From Oerskovia sp042887685 (GTDB lineage: Bacteria > Actinomycetota > Actinomycetes > Actinomycetales > Cellulomonadaceae), in contig NZ_JBHVOS010000007.1 of NCBI RefSeq assembly GCF_042887685.1, positions 98,939 to 162,938 of the forward strand: 64,000 bases of DNA. The letters are read 5' to 3'. This document shows, one piece after another, positions 31,744 through 41,147 of this stretch; positions within the stretch are counted from its first letter, which is position 1; each line of letters opens with the position of its first letter. A program made the position numbers and the translations under genes. The notes beneath the pieces are model-generated. The model did not search any database and was not told where the DNA came from. It saw nothing but the letters and a program-made list of their open reading frames with translations.

Positions 31744-33285
31744 TCAGCAGACCTTCCCGTCCTCCGGGACCTTCCCGTCGACCAGGTAGGTGTCCACGGC
31801 GTCGGCGACGCAGGTGTTGGACCGGCCGTAGGCCGTGTGCCCCTCGCCCTCCCAGGTGAGCAGCGTCGCGGAGTCGAGGGTCTTGGCGAGGCCCTCGGCC
31901 CACACGTACGGGGTCGCGGGGTCGTTGGTGGTGCCGATGACGACGATGGGCGCGGCGCCCTCGGCGTGGAGGTCGAACTCCTGGTCGACGACGGGGTAGG
32001 GCCAGTCGACGCAGGTCAGGCCGCCGTAGGTGAAGAACGAGCCCATGGTCGGGGCCGCCTCCTCGATCTGGGCGGCCTGCTCGGCCATGAACGCGGGGTC
32101 GGGGTTGCCGCGCGCGTCGAGGCAGTTGATGGCGCGGAACGCCTCGGCCGAGTTGTCGTTGAACGTGCCGTCGGCGTTGCGGCCGTTGTACAGGTCGGCG
32201 AAGCCGAGCAGCATGGTGCCGTCGCCGTCGTTGAGCGCGGCGTCCAGGCCGGCGGTCAGGGCGTACCAGCTCTCGTTGTTGTAGAGCGGCAGCGCGATCC
32301 CGTAGAACGCGAGCGTCGACGTCAGGCGGCGGTCGCTCGAGGTTCGCATGGGGCGGTCGGAGACCTGGTCGAGGAACGCCTTGACCTGCGCCATGCCGTC
32401 GTCGACCGAGCCGGTCAGCGGGCAGTCCTTGCCGCCCTGGCAGTCCTTCACGTAGGCGCGCAGCGCGTTCTCGAAGCCGACGGCCTGCTGCGCGGAGATC
32501 TCGTCGGAGGTCAGCGAGGTGTCGATCGCGCCGTCGAGGACCATGCGCCCGACCTTCTCCGGGTAGAGCCCCGCGTACGTGGCGCCGAGCTGGGTGCCGT
32601 AGGAGAAGCCGAGGTAGTTGAGCGTCGGGTCGCCGAGGGCGGCGCGCAGCATGTCCATGTCGCGCGCGGCGCTCTGGGTGTCGACGTTGCCGAGGAGGTC
32701 GCCCGTGTTCTGCGCGCACGCGTCGGCCCAGGCCTTGAGGTCGGCGGTCATCTCGGCGCGGCCCTCGTCGCTGTCGGGGTAGGCGCGGGACAGCGAGGCG
32801 TCCTTGGCCGCGTCGTCGAGGCACACGACGGGGGTCGAGGCCCCGACGCCGCGGGGGTCGAACCCGATGACGTCGTACGCCTCCTTGACGGGCTCGCCGA
32901 TGCTGCCTGCCGCGCTCGTGATGTACTCGATGCCCGACCCGCCCGGCCCGCCGGGGTTGGTCAGCAGCGACCCGATCTTCTCGCCCGACGCGGGCAGCCG
33001 CTTGAGCGCGAGCTCGATCTTGCCCTGCGCGGGGTCGTCCCAGCTCAGGGGGGCGATCGCGGTTGCGCACTCGAACCCGCCGCCGCAGTCGTCCCACGCG
33101 AGGCTCTGCCCGTAGAACTCGGCGAGCTCGGCCGGCACGTCCTCGCCGGTCGCCGTGGACCCGGTCGAGGTCCCCGTCTCCACCGGGCTCTGCACCTTGG
33201 GCGAGGGGGCGCACGCCCCGAGCAGCAGGGCGACGGCGAGCGTCGCGGCGGACAGCGCTGTGGTGCGGCGGTGGGGCGTCTTCAC
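31744..33285 (-). CDS. alpha/beta hydrolase lipoprotein of the tripeptidyl-aminopeptidase (TAP) type
   Basis: A 513-residue exported lipoprotein with lipobox 'LLLGACAPS'. It belongs to the same family as 15896-17563, with 'LTNPGGPGGSGIEYI' in the oxyanion region and nucleophile 'LGFSYGTQLGATYA'. The acid is in 'GTTNDPATPYVWA' and the His in 'WEGEGHTAYGR'. Paired cysteines (for example 'CQGGKDC') indicate extracellular disulfides. The role is extracellular removal of N-terminal peptides. The GTG at 33285 is used because the signal peptide begins there. It is transcribed towards tRNA-Thr and ends in a hairpin. Confidence 0.9.
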   Translation of the reverse strand: MKTPHRRTTALSAATLAVALLLGACAPSPKVQSPVETGTSTGSTATGEDVPAELAEFYGQSLAWDDCGGGFECATAIAPLSWDDPAQGKIELALKRLPASGEKIGSLLTNPGGPGGSGIEYITSAAGSIGEPVKEAYDVIGFDPRGVGASTPVVCLDDAAKDASLSRAYPDSDEGRAEMTADLKAWADACAQNTGDLLGNVDTQSAARDMDMLRAALGDPTLNYLGFSYGTQLGATYAGLYPEKVGRMVLDGAIDTSLTSDEISAQQAVGFENALRAYVKDCQGGKDCPLTGSVDDGMAQVKAFLDQVSDRPMRTSSDRRLTSTLAFYGIALPLYNNESWYALTAGLDAALNDGDGTMLLGFADLYNGRNADGTFNDNSAEAFRAINCLDARGNPDPAFMAEQAAQIEEAAPTMGSFFTYGGLTCVDWPYPVVDQEFDLHAEGAAPIVVIGTTNDPATPYVWAEGLAKTLDSATLLTWEGEGHTAYGRSNTCVADAVDTYLVDGKVPEDGKVC

Positions 33286-33307
33286 CTGGCAACGGTAACG
33301 GGTCCGG

Positions 33308-33343
33308 CAGGGCCGGGGACCTCGAACGACGCCCCCGGCCCTG
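33308..33343 (-). terminator. hairpin after the lipoprotein gene 33414-33977
   Basis: A perfect 11-bp stem (33308-33318 and 33333-33343, CAGGGCCGGGG) with a 14-nt loop lies 71 nt beyond the lipoprotein stop and just before the start of the next gene. Confidence 0.6.
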
Positions 33344-33413
33344 CCCTTCACGCGAACTTCACGGGCGGCGGGCCGACGGGCCGCCCCGACCCCTGGCGGG
33401 GCCCGTCACCGGG

Positions 33414-33977
33414 TCAGGACTGGGCGACCCACGCGGCCTCGCCGACCTGCCCGGCGGCAGCGCGCGGCGTCAGCACGACCGATCCCGCCTCGTCGAGGCG
33501 CACGGTCACGTCGGCCGCCTCGTCGACCCCCTCGGGTGCCTTGACGACGGTGGTCCAGGGGCGCAGGTCCATGGTGCAGGGCTTGGTCTCGTCGACCTTC
33601 TGGAAGGTCACGACGACGTCGCTCCCGTCCAGGGTCGCGTCGCCCTCGGCGATGCGGGGGCACGTGCTCGACCCGAACGTCACGACGTACAGGTAGCCGT
33701 CGTCCGCGGTCCAGGCCGCGCCGGTGCCGCCGGTCGTGGGGGCGTCGATCCCTGCGGGCAGGTCGACGCCGTTGGCGCCCGCCTCGATCGGGAGGTCGGC
33801 CGCGTTCAGCGGGGCCTCGGGGGTCTCGTCGGAGGGCGTGCTCTCGTCGGCGGTGCTCTCCTCGGCGCTGGGGGTGTCCGAGGCGTTCCCGCCCGAGTCG
33901 GTGTCCGTCCCGCACGCGGTGAGCGCCAGGAGCGCGACGAGCGAGACGGCGGGGGCGAGGCGGCGCAGGGAAGTCAT
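33414..33977 (-). CDS. hypothetical lipoprotein
   Basis: A 187-residue exported protein with lipobox 'LALTACGTD' (Cys near 21), a Ser/Asp/Glu-rich spacer, and a C-terminal region of about 130 residues with beta-strand character and two cysteines ('GSSTCPRIAEG' and 'ETKPCTMDL') that could bridge. The core resembles small extracytoplasmic domains of actinobacterial lipoproteins, but I cannot name it. The start at 33977 has GGAG upstream. It is transcribed in the same direction as the TAP-type lipoprotein but separated by a hairpin. Confidence 0.8.
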   Translation of the reverse strand: MTSLRRLAPAVSLVALLALTACGTDTDSGGNASDTPSAEESTADESTPSDETPEAPLNAADLPIEAGANGVDLPAGIDAPTTGGTGAAWTADDGYLYVVTFGSSTCPRIAEGDATLDGSDVVVTFQKVDETKPCTMDLRPWTTVVKAPEGVDEAADVTVRLDEAGSVVLTPRAAAGQVGEAAWVAQS

Positions 33978-34187
33978 GAGCGGGGTCTCCTTCGGCTTCG
34001 GCGTGGGCGCCGCGGCGGCGTGCACCCCTCACTCTCATCATGTCGCGGGGACCGCGGTTCTTGCGCCGCGACACGGCCCGCCCGACGACGTCGCACAACA
34101 CGCGTCGTCAGGCTCTGCCGGGGAGAGGCCGGGCCGGGCGCACGGTCGCACCCCTGCGCGGGCCGACCCGCCTCTGCGGCGGGCCGC

Positions 34188-35126
34188 TCAGCCGACGGGC
34201 GCGACGCCGTCGGGCGGGCCGCCTTCGACGACGCCCGCGCGGAGCATCTCGACGAACGCGGCGAGGGTGGGCGAGGTGTTGTCGGGCGACCAGGCCGCGC
34301 CGATGTCGCGCGAGGGCACGGGCTCGTCGAGGCGGATCTCGACGACGTCGTGCACGGGCTGCCTGGCGGGCGGGAGGACGCTCACGCCGAGGCCCGCGGC
34401 GACGAGACCGCGCACCGTGTGCAGGTCCTCGCCCTCGAACCCGATGGTCGGGCGCACGCCCGCGGCGGCGCACAGCGCGTCGACCGTCCCCCGCAGCCCG
34501 AACCCGTGCTTGAGCGTGATGAACGTCGAGCGTGCGGCCTCGCGCAACGTGGCGGCCGGGCGCGACGCGAGCTCGTGACCTGCGGGGACGATCAAGACCA
34601 GGGGCTCGCGGAAGAGCGTGAGGATCTCGCGGCCCGCGGGGGCCGGGACGAGGCGCGACACGAGGGCGATGTCGGCCTCGCCCGCGTCGAGCGCGTCGAG
34701 GCACGAGCGACGGGCGCCCTGCGTCATGGTGAACCGGACGGCAGGGTGGTCGGCGAGGAACTCCTTGATGAGGGCAGGGACGACGGACTCACCGAGCGAG
34801 GTCTGGAACGCGACCGACAGCGTGCCGCGCGCGAGCGCCTCCCTCGAGCGGACGGCGTCCACGCCCGCGCCGAGCGCCGCGAGCGCCCCGCGCGCGTGCG
34901 GCAGGAGAGCGCGCCCTGCGTCGGTGAGCCGGATACCGCGCCCGTGGCGCTCGACCACGGGCACGCCCAGCACCTCGCCGACGCGCGCGACGGCCCGGGA
35001 CACGGTCGGTTGCGGGGCGCGCAGCATCGCGGCCGCGAGCGTGACCTGCTCGACCTCGGCGACCGCGACGAACGCGGGCAGCAGGGGCAGCAGGCGGCGG
35101 GTCTCTTCGTCCAGCGCGGCATCCAT
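34188..35126 (-). CDS. LysR-family transcriptional regulator
   Basis: A 312-residue LysR regulator with an N-terminal winged helix (about 12-75: 'FVAVAEVEQVTLAAAMLRAPQPTVSRAV') and a C-terminal periplasmic-binding-like effector domain ('TLSVAFQTSLGESVVPALI' to the end). It is divergent from an MFS transporter across 71 bp, the typical LysR arrangement, and probably controls that transporter in response to its substrate. A TACGAT -10 box lies 6 nt before the ATG, so the message is likely leaderless. Confidence 0.93.
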   Translation of the reverse strand: MDAALDEETRRLLPLLPAFVAVAEVEQVTLAAAMLRAPQPTVSRAVARVGEVLGVPVVERHGRGIRLTDAGRALLPHARGALAALGAGVDAVRSREALARGTLSVAFQTSLGESVVPALIKEFLADHPAVRFTMTQGARRSCLDALDAGEADIALVSRLVPAPAGREILTLFREPLVLIVPAGHELASRPAATLREAARSTFITLKHGFGLRGTVDALCAAAGVRPTIGFEGEDLHTVRGLVAAGLGVSVLPPARQPVHDVVEIRLDEPVPSRDIGAAWSPDNTSPTLAAFVEMLRAGVVEGGPPDGVAPVG

Positions 35127-35132
35127 GCTCAG

Positions 35133-35190
35133 ATCGTATTCCTCGGCAGAGATACATGCATTGGACGCAAGAGTTGGACGCTCCTAGCGT
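35133..35190. promoter_or_regulatory. divergent LysR/MFS promoter region with two leaderless starts
   Basis: For the minus-strand LysR gene, TACGAT lies at 35133-35138, 6 nt before ATG 35126. For the plus-strand MFS gene, TTGGAC (35161-35166) and TAGCGT (35185-35190) are 18 bp apart, and ATG 35198 follows 7 nt later. ATGCAT and a repeated TTGGACGC lie between the two and could be regulator contacts. Confidence 0.55.
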
Positions 35191-35197
35191 CGAACCC

Positions 35198-36520
35198 ATG
35201 CCCAACGCCCTCGCGCCGGTCACGACCCGTGCGCTCGTCGTCCTGCCCTCCGCTCCGTGGACAGGACACCGACGCAGCTCCCAGGGATACCGCAGGACCG
35301 TCGTGGCGCTCGTGTGCGCGGGGCTCGCGACGTTCGCCCAGCTCTACTCGCCGCAGGGCATCCTGCCCATGATCTCGTCGGATCTCCGCATCGCAGCCCC
35401 CACGGCCTCGCTCACGGTCTCGGCCGCGACCCTCGGCCTCGCGCTCGCTGTCCTGCCCTGGTCAGTGGTCGCCGACCGCATCGGCCGCGTCCGCGCCATC
35501 CAGGTCGCCCTGATCGCGGCGACGACCATCGGCCTGCTGGCACCGTTCGCGCCCACGATCGAGCTGCTCGTCGTCGGCCGCTTCCTGGAAGGAGCGGCGC
35601 TCGGCGGGGTGCCTGCGCTCGCGATCACCCTGCTGCACGAGGAGATCCACTCCGCGCACACCGCGGTCGTCGCAGGGATGTTCGTCGGCGGGGTGTCGAT
35701 CGGCGGGCTCGCAGGCCGGGTGCTCTCCGCGGGCGTCGCCGAGCTCGCGGGCTGGCGCGTGGGCCTGGCCGTGGTGTCGGGGCTGTGCGTGCTCACGACC
35801 GCCGCGTTCGTCGTGCTCGCACCGCGCGCGCGGGGCTTCGTGCCGGACCGCGACGGGTTGAAGCACGTCGGCTCGCTCGTCCTGACGAACCTGCGCGACC
35901 GCGGCCTGCTCGTCCTGTACGCCAACGGTGCCCTCGTCATCGGCGGGTTCGTGACGATCTACAACTACCTCGGGTTCCGCCTCGAAGCCCCTCCCTACCT
36001 GCTGTCCCCGGCCGTCACGTCGCTCGTCTTCTTCGCCTACCTCGGCGGGACCGTGTCGTCGCGCCTCGCGGGCAGCCTGACCGTGCGGTGGGGTCGCCGA
36101 CGGGTCCTGGCCGTCGCGGGCGCCACGATGAGCGCGGGCGCCCTCCTGACGCTCGCCCCCCAGATCCCCCTGATCCTGCTGGGGCTCGTGATCCTCACCG
36201 CGTCGTTCTTCGGCGCGCACGCGGTCGCGTCGGGGTGGGTCGGGCACCGGGCCGTCGTCGGCCGGTCCCAGGCCACGTCCCTGTACAACGCCTTCTACTA
36301 CGCCGCGTCGAGCCTGCTCGGCTGGCTCGGCGGCGTGACCTGGGTGCACGCGGGGTGGCCCGGGGTCGCGATCTTCGTCGCCGCGGTGACCCTCACGGCG
36401 CCGCTGCTCACGCTCGGATCGCGGTCGCTGCGCACGCCCGCTAGCGGGACGACGCGACGAGCCGCCCGTCCGCGCCCTCGACCGACACCCGCCGGGGCAA
36501 CGCGCTCTCTGGCGTCGTGA
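35198..36520 (+). CDS. MFS transporter, YnfM-like
   Basis: A 440-residue twelve-helix transporter. The start of helix 1 ('LATFAQLYSPQGILPMISS') and the loop 2-3 motif 'VVADRIGRVRAIQ' are typical of the YnfM/arabinose-efflux group. The last 30 residues are a basic Arg/Pro/Thr tail. The substrate is unknown. It starts at ATG 35198, immediately after a good promoter with a leaderless layout. It is divergent from a LysR regulator and converges with the LysE gene, the stops being 12 bp apart. Confidence 0.9.
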   Translation: MPNALAPVTTRALVVLPSAPWTGHRRSSQGYRRTVVALVCAGLATFAQLYSPQGILPMISSDLRIAAPTASLTVSAATLGLALAVLPWSVVADRIGRVRAIQVALIAATTIGLLAPFAPTIELLVVGRFLEGAALGGVPALAITLLHEEIHSAHTAVVAGMFVGGVSIGGLAGRVLSAGVAELAGWRVGLAVVSGLCVLTTAAFVVLAPRARGFVPDRDGLKHVGSLVLTNLRDRGLLVLYANGALVIGGFVTIYNYLGFRLEAPPYLLSPAVTSLVFFAYLGGTVSSRLAGSLTVRWGRRRVLAVAGATMSAGALLTLAPQIPLILLGLVILTASFFGAHAVASGWVGHRAVVGRSQATSLYNAFYYAASSLLGWLGGVTWVHAGWPGVAIFVAAVTLTAPLLTLGSRSLRTPASGTTRRAARPRPRPTPAGATRSLAS

Positions 36521-36532
36521 GCTCCACGGTCC

Positions 36533-37177
36533 TCACGCGGTCGCCGGGGACGGGGCGTCGATCGCCAGCTTCACCCCGACGGCGCCCAGCAGCGTCCCGG
36601 TCGCGCGGCGCTGCCAGCGCATCCACGTCGGCCGCGAGCGCAGGAACACCGCGATGCTGCCTGCCGCGAGCACGATCGCGGCGTTGACGACCATGCTGAC
36701 CCCGATCTGCACGCCGCCCAGCACGAACCCCTGCGCCATGACGTCACCGGCGGCCGGGTCGATGAACTGCGGGAAGAGCGCGAGGTACATGATCGCGGCC
36801 TTCGGGTTGAGCAGGTTCGTCAGCAGCCCCATGCGGAAGAGCCTGCCGCGGGAGTCCCGGGGCAGGTCCTGCGCCTCGAACGGACCGCGGCCGCCCGGTC
36901 GCAGCGTCCGCCACGCGAGGTACAGCAGGTAGCAGGCGCCCGCGACCTTGAGGGCGACGTACAGCCACGGCACGAGCACGAAGACCGCGGCGAGCCCCAC
37001 GTTCGCCATCGTCATGTAGACGAGGAACCCCACGGCCGTCCCCGCGAGCGAGACCATGCCCGCGCGCCACCCCTGGCTGATGCTGCGCGAGACCAGGTAG
37101 ACCATGTTGGGCCCAGGGGTGAGCACCATGCCGAGGGCGACCGCCGTCATGCCCAGGACCGCTGCCGTTCCGACCAC
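36533..37177 (-). CDS. LysE/RhtB-family amino-acid exporter
   Basis: A 214-residue membrane protein with about six helices. The family signature 'LTPGPNMVYLVSRSISQG' is near residue 20, and the conserved 'LLNPKAAIMYLALFPQF' is near 128. These proteins export amino acids or homoserine lactone-like compounds. GTG 37177 is the start because AAGGAGG is 6 nt upstream; the longer frame to 37231 lacks a site. It is a single gene convergent with the MFS transporter. Confidence 0.92.
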   Translation of the reverse strand: MVGTAAVLGMTAVALGMVLTPGPNMVYLVSRSISQGWRAGMVSLAGTAVGFLVYMTMANVGLAAVFVLVPWLYVALKVAGACYLLYLAWRTLRPGGRGPFEAQDLPRDSRGRLFRMGLLTNLLNPKAAIMYLALFPQFIDPAAGDVMAQGFVLGGVQIGVSMVVNAAIVLAAGSIAVFLRSRPTWMRWQRRATGTLLGAVGVKLAIDAPSPATA

Positions 37178-37442
37178 GCCGGCCTCCTTCTCGTCCTGTG
37201 CATTGTGCCCGCACCGGTGCGGGACGACCACCCCTGACGACCACCCTGTCGCGAGCGTGCCCGGTCCAGCGCCCGGTCCCGTGCTCCGTCCCGTGCCCGC
37301 TCACCGTGCACGACCACCACCACCGAGGCAGGGTGGAACGAGCAGGTGCGATGAGTTCCGGTGACCCGGCGGGTCTTCGTCCCATACCGCTGAGACGGCC
37401 GGCGCCCACGCCGTCCCGCTCACCCGACCGAGAGGCACGACC

Positions 37443-38330
37443 GTGACCGACATCGAGACCCGCACCCTCGAAGCCCCGGGGGCGACCATCACCTACGACG
37501 TCCGCGGGAACCTCGCCGACGCGACCACCGAGGCCCCCGTCCTCCTGATCGTCGGCTCACCCATGGGTGCCGACGGGTTCGTCACCCTGGCCTCGCACTT
37601 CACCGACCGGCCGGTCGTGACCTACGACCCGCGCGGGGTGTCCCGCAGCACCCGCACCGACCCGTCCGCCCCCGTGACCCCCGACCACCACGCCGACGAC
37701 CTGCACCTCGTGATCGAGGCCCTGGGCGCCGGACCGGTCGACGTCCTGGCGAGCAGCGGCGGGGCGGTCAACGCCCTCGCCCTCGTCACCCGGCACCCCG
37801 AGCAGGTGCGGACCCTCGTGGCGCACGAGCCGCCGTCGGGCCCTGCGCTGCCGGACCGCGACGCGGCGCTCGCCGCGGTGCAGGCCGTGTCACGGTCCTA
37901 CCAGGACAAGGGGTTCGGTGCGGGCATGGCGCACTTCATCGCCCTCACCAGCTGGGAGGGCCCCTTCCCCGACGACTTCGCCGACCAGCCCGCCCCCGAC
38001 CCGGGTGCGTTCGGGTTCCCCGCCGAGGACGACGGGTCCCGCGACGACGCGCTGCTGGGGCAGAACCTCGTCAGCTGCACCCACTACGAGCACGACTACG
38101 ACGCCCTCTCCCGTGTCTCGACCCGGGTGGTCCTGGCCGCCGGGGAGGAGTCGGGCGAGCAGATGGCCGCTCGCGCGGCCCGTGGGGTCGCGAAGAACAT
38201 CGGCTCCGAGGCCGTCGCGTTCCCCAGCGGGCACGGCGGGTTCATGGGGGACGAGTACGGCATGCCCGGCGACCCCGACGGGTTCGCCGCCGCGCTCCGC
38301 AAGGTCCTCGAAGGGACGGACGTCCGCTGA
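37443..38330 (+). CDS. alpha/beta hydrolase
   Basis: A 295-residue cytosolic hydrolase. 'LLIVGSPMGADGF' is the oxyanion loop, 'VVTYDPRGVSRS' the characteristic second strand, and 'VLASSGGAVNALAL' the nucleophile elbow with Ser in the SSGG variant of GxSxG. A late His in 'FPSGHGGFMGDEYG' completes the triad. Related proteins are annotated as haloperoxidase or esterase-like, but the substrate is unknown. It starts at GTG 37443 after GAGAGG. An NTF2-like gene follows 62 bp later on the same strand. Confidence 0.85.
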   Translation: MTDIETRTLEAPGATITYDVRGNLADATTEAPVLLIVGSPMGADGFVTLASHFTDRPVVTYDPRGVSRSTRTDPSAPVTPDHHADDLHLVIEALGAGPVDVLASSGGAVNALALVTRHPEQVRTLVAHEPPSGPALPDRDAALAAVQAVSRSYQDKGFGAGMAHFIALTSWEGPFPDDFADQPAPDPGAFGFPAEDDGSRDDALLGQNLVSCTHYEHDYDALSRVSTRVVLAAGEESGEQMAARAARGVAKNIGSEAVAFPSGHGGFMGDEYGMPGDPDGFAAALRKVLEGTDVR

Positions 38331-38392
38331 ACCGCCGGTCGGCCGGAGCTCCTCGTGCTGGAGCCCCGGCCGGCCCCACCACGGAGGTACGC

Positions 38393-38764
38393 ATGGACCG
38401 TGACGCTGTGATGAGCTGGGTCGCCGCCTACGAGACGGCCTGGCGCGGCGAGGACCGGGGGGCCGTCGCGTCGCTGTTCACCGAGGACGCCACCTACGCA
38501 CGGTCGCCCTACGACGACCCGCTGCGCGGGCACGACGCGATCCGCGACTTCTGGCTCGCCGACGCCGGGGAGACGTTCGCCATGACGGCCCAACCCGTCG
38601 CGGTCGACGGCAGCGCAGCGGTGGTGCGGGTCGAGGTCCGCTACGGCGGCGCGACGCCGCAGGAGTACCGCGACCTGTGGATCCTGCGGTTCGCGGACGA
38701 CGGCCGCGTCGAGGACTTCGCGGAGTGGGCGTACTGGCCCAGCAAGCCGTACACCGCGGACTGA
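38393..38764 (+). CDS. NTF2/SnoaL-like protein
   Basis: A 123-residue protein with the cone-shaped NTF2-like fold: N-terminal helix 'VMSWVAAYETAWRGED', 'ASLFTEDATYARSPYDDPLRGHDAIRDFW', then four strands ending 'GRVEDFAEWAYWPS'. Members bind or isomerise small molecules, and many have no known role. It is probably co-transcribed with the hydrolase just upstream. A GGAGG-type site precedes ATG 38393. Confidence 0.85.
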   Translation: MDRDAVMSWVAAYETAWRGEDRGAVASLFTEDATYARSPYDDPLRGHDAIRDFWLADAGETFAMTAQPVAVDGSAAVVRVEVRYGGATPQEYRDLWILRFADDGRVEDFAEWAYWPSKPYTAD

Positions 38765-38805
38765 GGCCCCGGGCGCGCTGCTCCCGGTCGCGCCCGCCAC
38801 GGCCG

Positions 38806-38863
38806 CGCCCGCCGTGGTCCGCAGTCCCGCCCGTCACGGTCCCGCCCGCCGTGGTCCGCAGTC
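38806..38863. repeat. 21-bp direct repeat in the 38.8-kb gap
   Basis: CGCCCGCCGTGGTCCGCAGTC occurs at 38806-38826 and 38843-38863. The surrounding 192-bp gap is built of further diverged CGCCCGCC/CCGCAGTC words and holds no gene. Confidence 0.7.
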
Positions 38864-38956
38864 GCGCGCGCCGCAGTCCGCACGCCGCACCCCGCGCTCA
38901 GCCCCTGCGCTCCGCACCCCGCGCCCTCGCTCGGCCCGCGTGCGAGGATCGCGACC

Positions 38957-40267
38957 ATGAGCGCGCCGCCGCACCCGGCCCCCACCGGACCCTCTGGCCC
39001 GTCCGGTTCCTGGGGCATGCGCACCGACGTGCTGCGCCACGGCCGTGGGCACGACTCGGACCGGGTCGGCTACATCGAGCTGTTCTTCGACCTCGTGTTC
39101 GTCTTCGCGGTGACCCAGCTCTCGCACTCGCTCATCGCGCACCCCGACGGCACGACGCTGGTCCAGACGCTGATCCTGGGGGCTGCGGTCTGGTACCTGT
39201 GGATCGACACGACGTGGGTCACGAACTGGCTCGACCCCGAGCGCACACCCGTGCGGACCCTGCTGATCGTCCTCATGCTGCTGGGGCTGCTCATGTCGAG
39301 CGCGATCCCCGAGGCGTTCGGCGACAAGGCGCTGCTGTTCGCGGGGACGTTCGTCGCAATCCAGGTGGGGCGCTCGGCGTGGACGGCGTTCGCGCTGCAC
39401 CGGCACTGGCCGGAGAACGGCACGAACTTCGTGCGCATCACGGTGTGGCAGGTGTCGTCGGGGATCCTGTGGGTCGCGGGCGCCCTGGCCCCGGACGAGT
39501 CGTGGCGGCTGCTCCTGTGGGTCGCGGCGGTTCTCGTCGACTACGCGGGTCCCCGCGCGCTGTTCCGGGTCCCCGTGCTGGGTCCGACGGATCCCGCGAC
39601 GTGGGTCGTGCGCGGCGGGCACATGGCCGAGCGCGTGGGCCTGTTCATCATCATCAGCCTGGGCGAGTCGATCATCGTGACGGGGACGGCGTTCGGGGAG
39701 CTCGAGCTGACGGGCACGGTGCTCCTCGCGTTCCTCGCGGCGTTCGCGTCGACCGTGCTCATGTGGCTGCTGTACTTCGACCGCTCCGAGCGTCGCGCGA
39801 CGGCCTTCTTCTCGGGCTCGGACTCGCCGGGGATGATCGCGCAGACGGCGTACACGTACGTCCCCTACCTGCTCGTGGTCGGGATCGTGCTCACGGCGGT
39901 CGCGGACGAGATCGTGCTGCTGCATCCCCTGGGCCACGAGGACGTGGGGCACTCCGACCCGTGGACGGCCGGGCTGATCTGCGGTGCGGGCATGGTCTAC
40001 CTCGCGGGGAACACGCTGTTCCGGCGTGCGACGGGTGGGTCGTGGTCGGTGCCGCACGTCGCCGGCGTCCTGGCGCTGGGCCTGCTCTACCTCTCGTACC
40101 CGGTGCTGTCGCCGCTCGCGATCAACTGGGTCTCGAACGGCGTGCTGCTCGCCGTGATCCTGGGGGACGTCGCGCTCTCGCGACGTGGGTCCGCCGCCGG
40201 GCGATCGCTCTCCGGCGACGGCGGCACGCCTTCCGGCGACGCCAGCCCGACGGCGGAGCGCCCCTAG
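38957..40267 (+). CDS. ltrA: low temperature requirement protein A (LtrA) family membrane protein
   Basis: A 436-residue membrane protein. After a short Pro-rich N-terminus it has the family signature 'YIELFFDLVFVFAVTQLSH' and about ten to twelve helices. 'RAVGLFIIISLGES'-type sequence ('AERVGLFIIISLGESIIVTG') marks the second half. LtrA was named for a Listeria cold-growth mutant; its biochemical function is unknown. It starts at ATG 38957. The stop overlaps the convergent PAS-ANTAR gene by 4 bp. Confidence 0.93.
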   Translation: MSAPPHPAPTGPSGPSGSWGMRTDVLRHGRGHDSDRVGYIELFFDLVFVFAVTQLSHSLIAHPDGTTLVQTLILGAAVWYLWIDTTWVTNWLDPERTPVRTLLIVLMLLGLLMSSAIPEAFGDKALLFAGTFVAIQVGRSAWTAFALHRHWPENGTNFVRITVWQVSSGILWVAGALAPDESWRLLLWVAAVLVDYAGPRALFRVPVLGPTDPATWVVRGGHMAERVGLFIIISLGESIIVTGTAFGELELTGTVLLAFLAAFASTVLMWLLYFDRSERRATAFFSGSDSPGMIAQTAYTYVPYLLVVGIVLTAVADEIVLLHPLGHEDVGHSDPWTAGLICGAGMVYLAGNTLFRRATGGSWSVPHVAGVLALGLLYLSYPVLSPLAINWVSNGVLLAVILGDVALSRRGSAAGRSLSGDGGTPSGDASPTAERP

Positions 40268-40953
40268 CCCACCTGGCTCGCCCGCGGCGACGGCCGGGGG
40301 GTCTCGAAGAAGTGGTCCACGTCCTCGCGCGTGAGCGACGCGCCGTCGTGGCCGCCTGCGATGCTCGCGAGGAAGCGGGCGGCCAGGTCGCGCACCGGCT
40401 CGTTGGTGATCGAGGAGTGGTGCCGCAGGATCTCGAACGCCTCCTCGTCGTCGAGGCCGTAGACGACCATGAGCGCTCCCTTGGCCTGCTCGATCGTCGC
40501 CCTGCGGGCTGCGGACGCCGAGACCGCCTGCGTGGCGTGCGCCTGGGCGAAGGCCTCCTGCGAGTCCGTGAGGTCCATGAAGTAGCCGGTGACCTGCGCG
40601 ACCTCACCCGTCACCGGGTCGACGTCCCCCTGACCGACCACCCCGAGGATGCGGGTCCGCCCGGCGGCGTCGATGATCCGGTGGATGCCGCTGAACGGTG
40701 TTCCGGTGCGGGTGACGTCGGCGAGGATCCCCGCGACGCGCGTGACGTCGTCGGGATGCTTGTGGGCGAGCATGAGCTGGGTCGTCGGGACGACCTCGTG
40801 GGGCGCGAACCCGTGCATCTCGAACAGCTCGTCGGACCACCACCACCGACCGGTGGGGACGTCGAGCGTGTAGCGCGCGACCGGTTGCGCCCCTCCGGCC
40901 AGGAGGGCCGCCACGAGCCCGTGGTCGTTCTCGTCCTTCGTGTCCTGTGCCAT
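40264..40953 (-). CDS. PAS-ANTAR regulator (RNA-binding antiterminator)
   Basis: A 229-residue protein. The PAS fold spans about 15-130 ('RWWWSDELFEMHGFAPHEV', 'ILGVVGQGDVDPVTG'). The C-terminal ANTAR domain spans about 148-205, with its diagnostic 'IEQAKGALMVVYGLDDEEAFEIL'. ANTAR domains bind paired stem-loops in RNA and prevent termination, and PAS senses redox, light or small ligands. This combination is frequent in actinobacteria. It is a single gene starting at ATG 40953. No obvious target leader was found next to it. Confidence 0.92.
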   Translation of the reverse strand: MAQDTKDENDHGLVAALLAGGAQPVARYTLDVPTGRWWWSDELFEMHGFAPHEVVPTTQLMLAHKHPDDVTRVAGILADVTRTGTPFSGIHRIIDAAGRTRILGVVGQGDVDPVTGEVAQVTGYFMDLTDSQEAFAQAHATQAVSASAARRATIEQAKGALMVVYGLDDEEAFEILRHHSSITNEPVRDLAARFLASIAGGHDGASLTREDVDHFFETPRPSPRASQVG

Positions 40954-41087
40954 CGCGTCGACGCTCCCCAGTGCACCCCGGGGCTGCCCTCCCCAGGTTC
41001 CGTCCTTCCGATCGTAGGCATGCGCGGCCGGAGCGCAACAGGTCGCGGATCCCGCCGTCGCGTGGGTTCTCTCCGGCAGGGGTGACG

Positions 41088-41132
41088 GCCCGACGGCGCC
41101 GCTCGCCTCTGGGGTGAGCGGCGCCGTCGGGC
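41088..41132 (-). terminator. hairpin after the metallophosphoesterase gene
   Basis: A perfect 17-bp stem (41088-41104 and 41116-41132, GCCCGACGGCGCCGCTC) with an 11-nt loop starts 15 nt beyond the stop codon. Confidence 0.8.
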
Positions 41133-41147
41133 GTGGGGCGGGCGGTG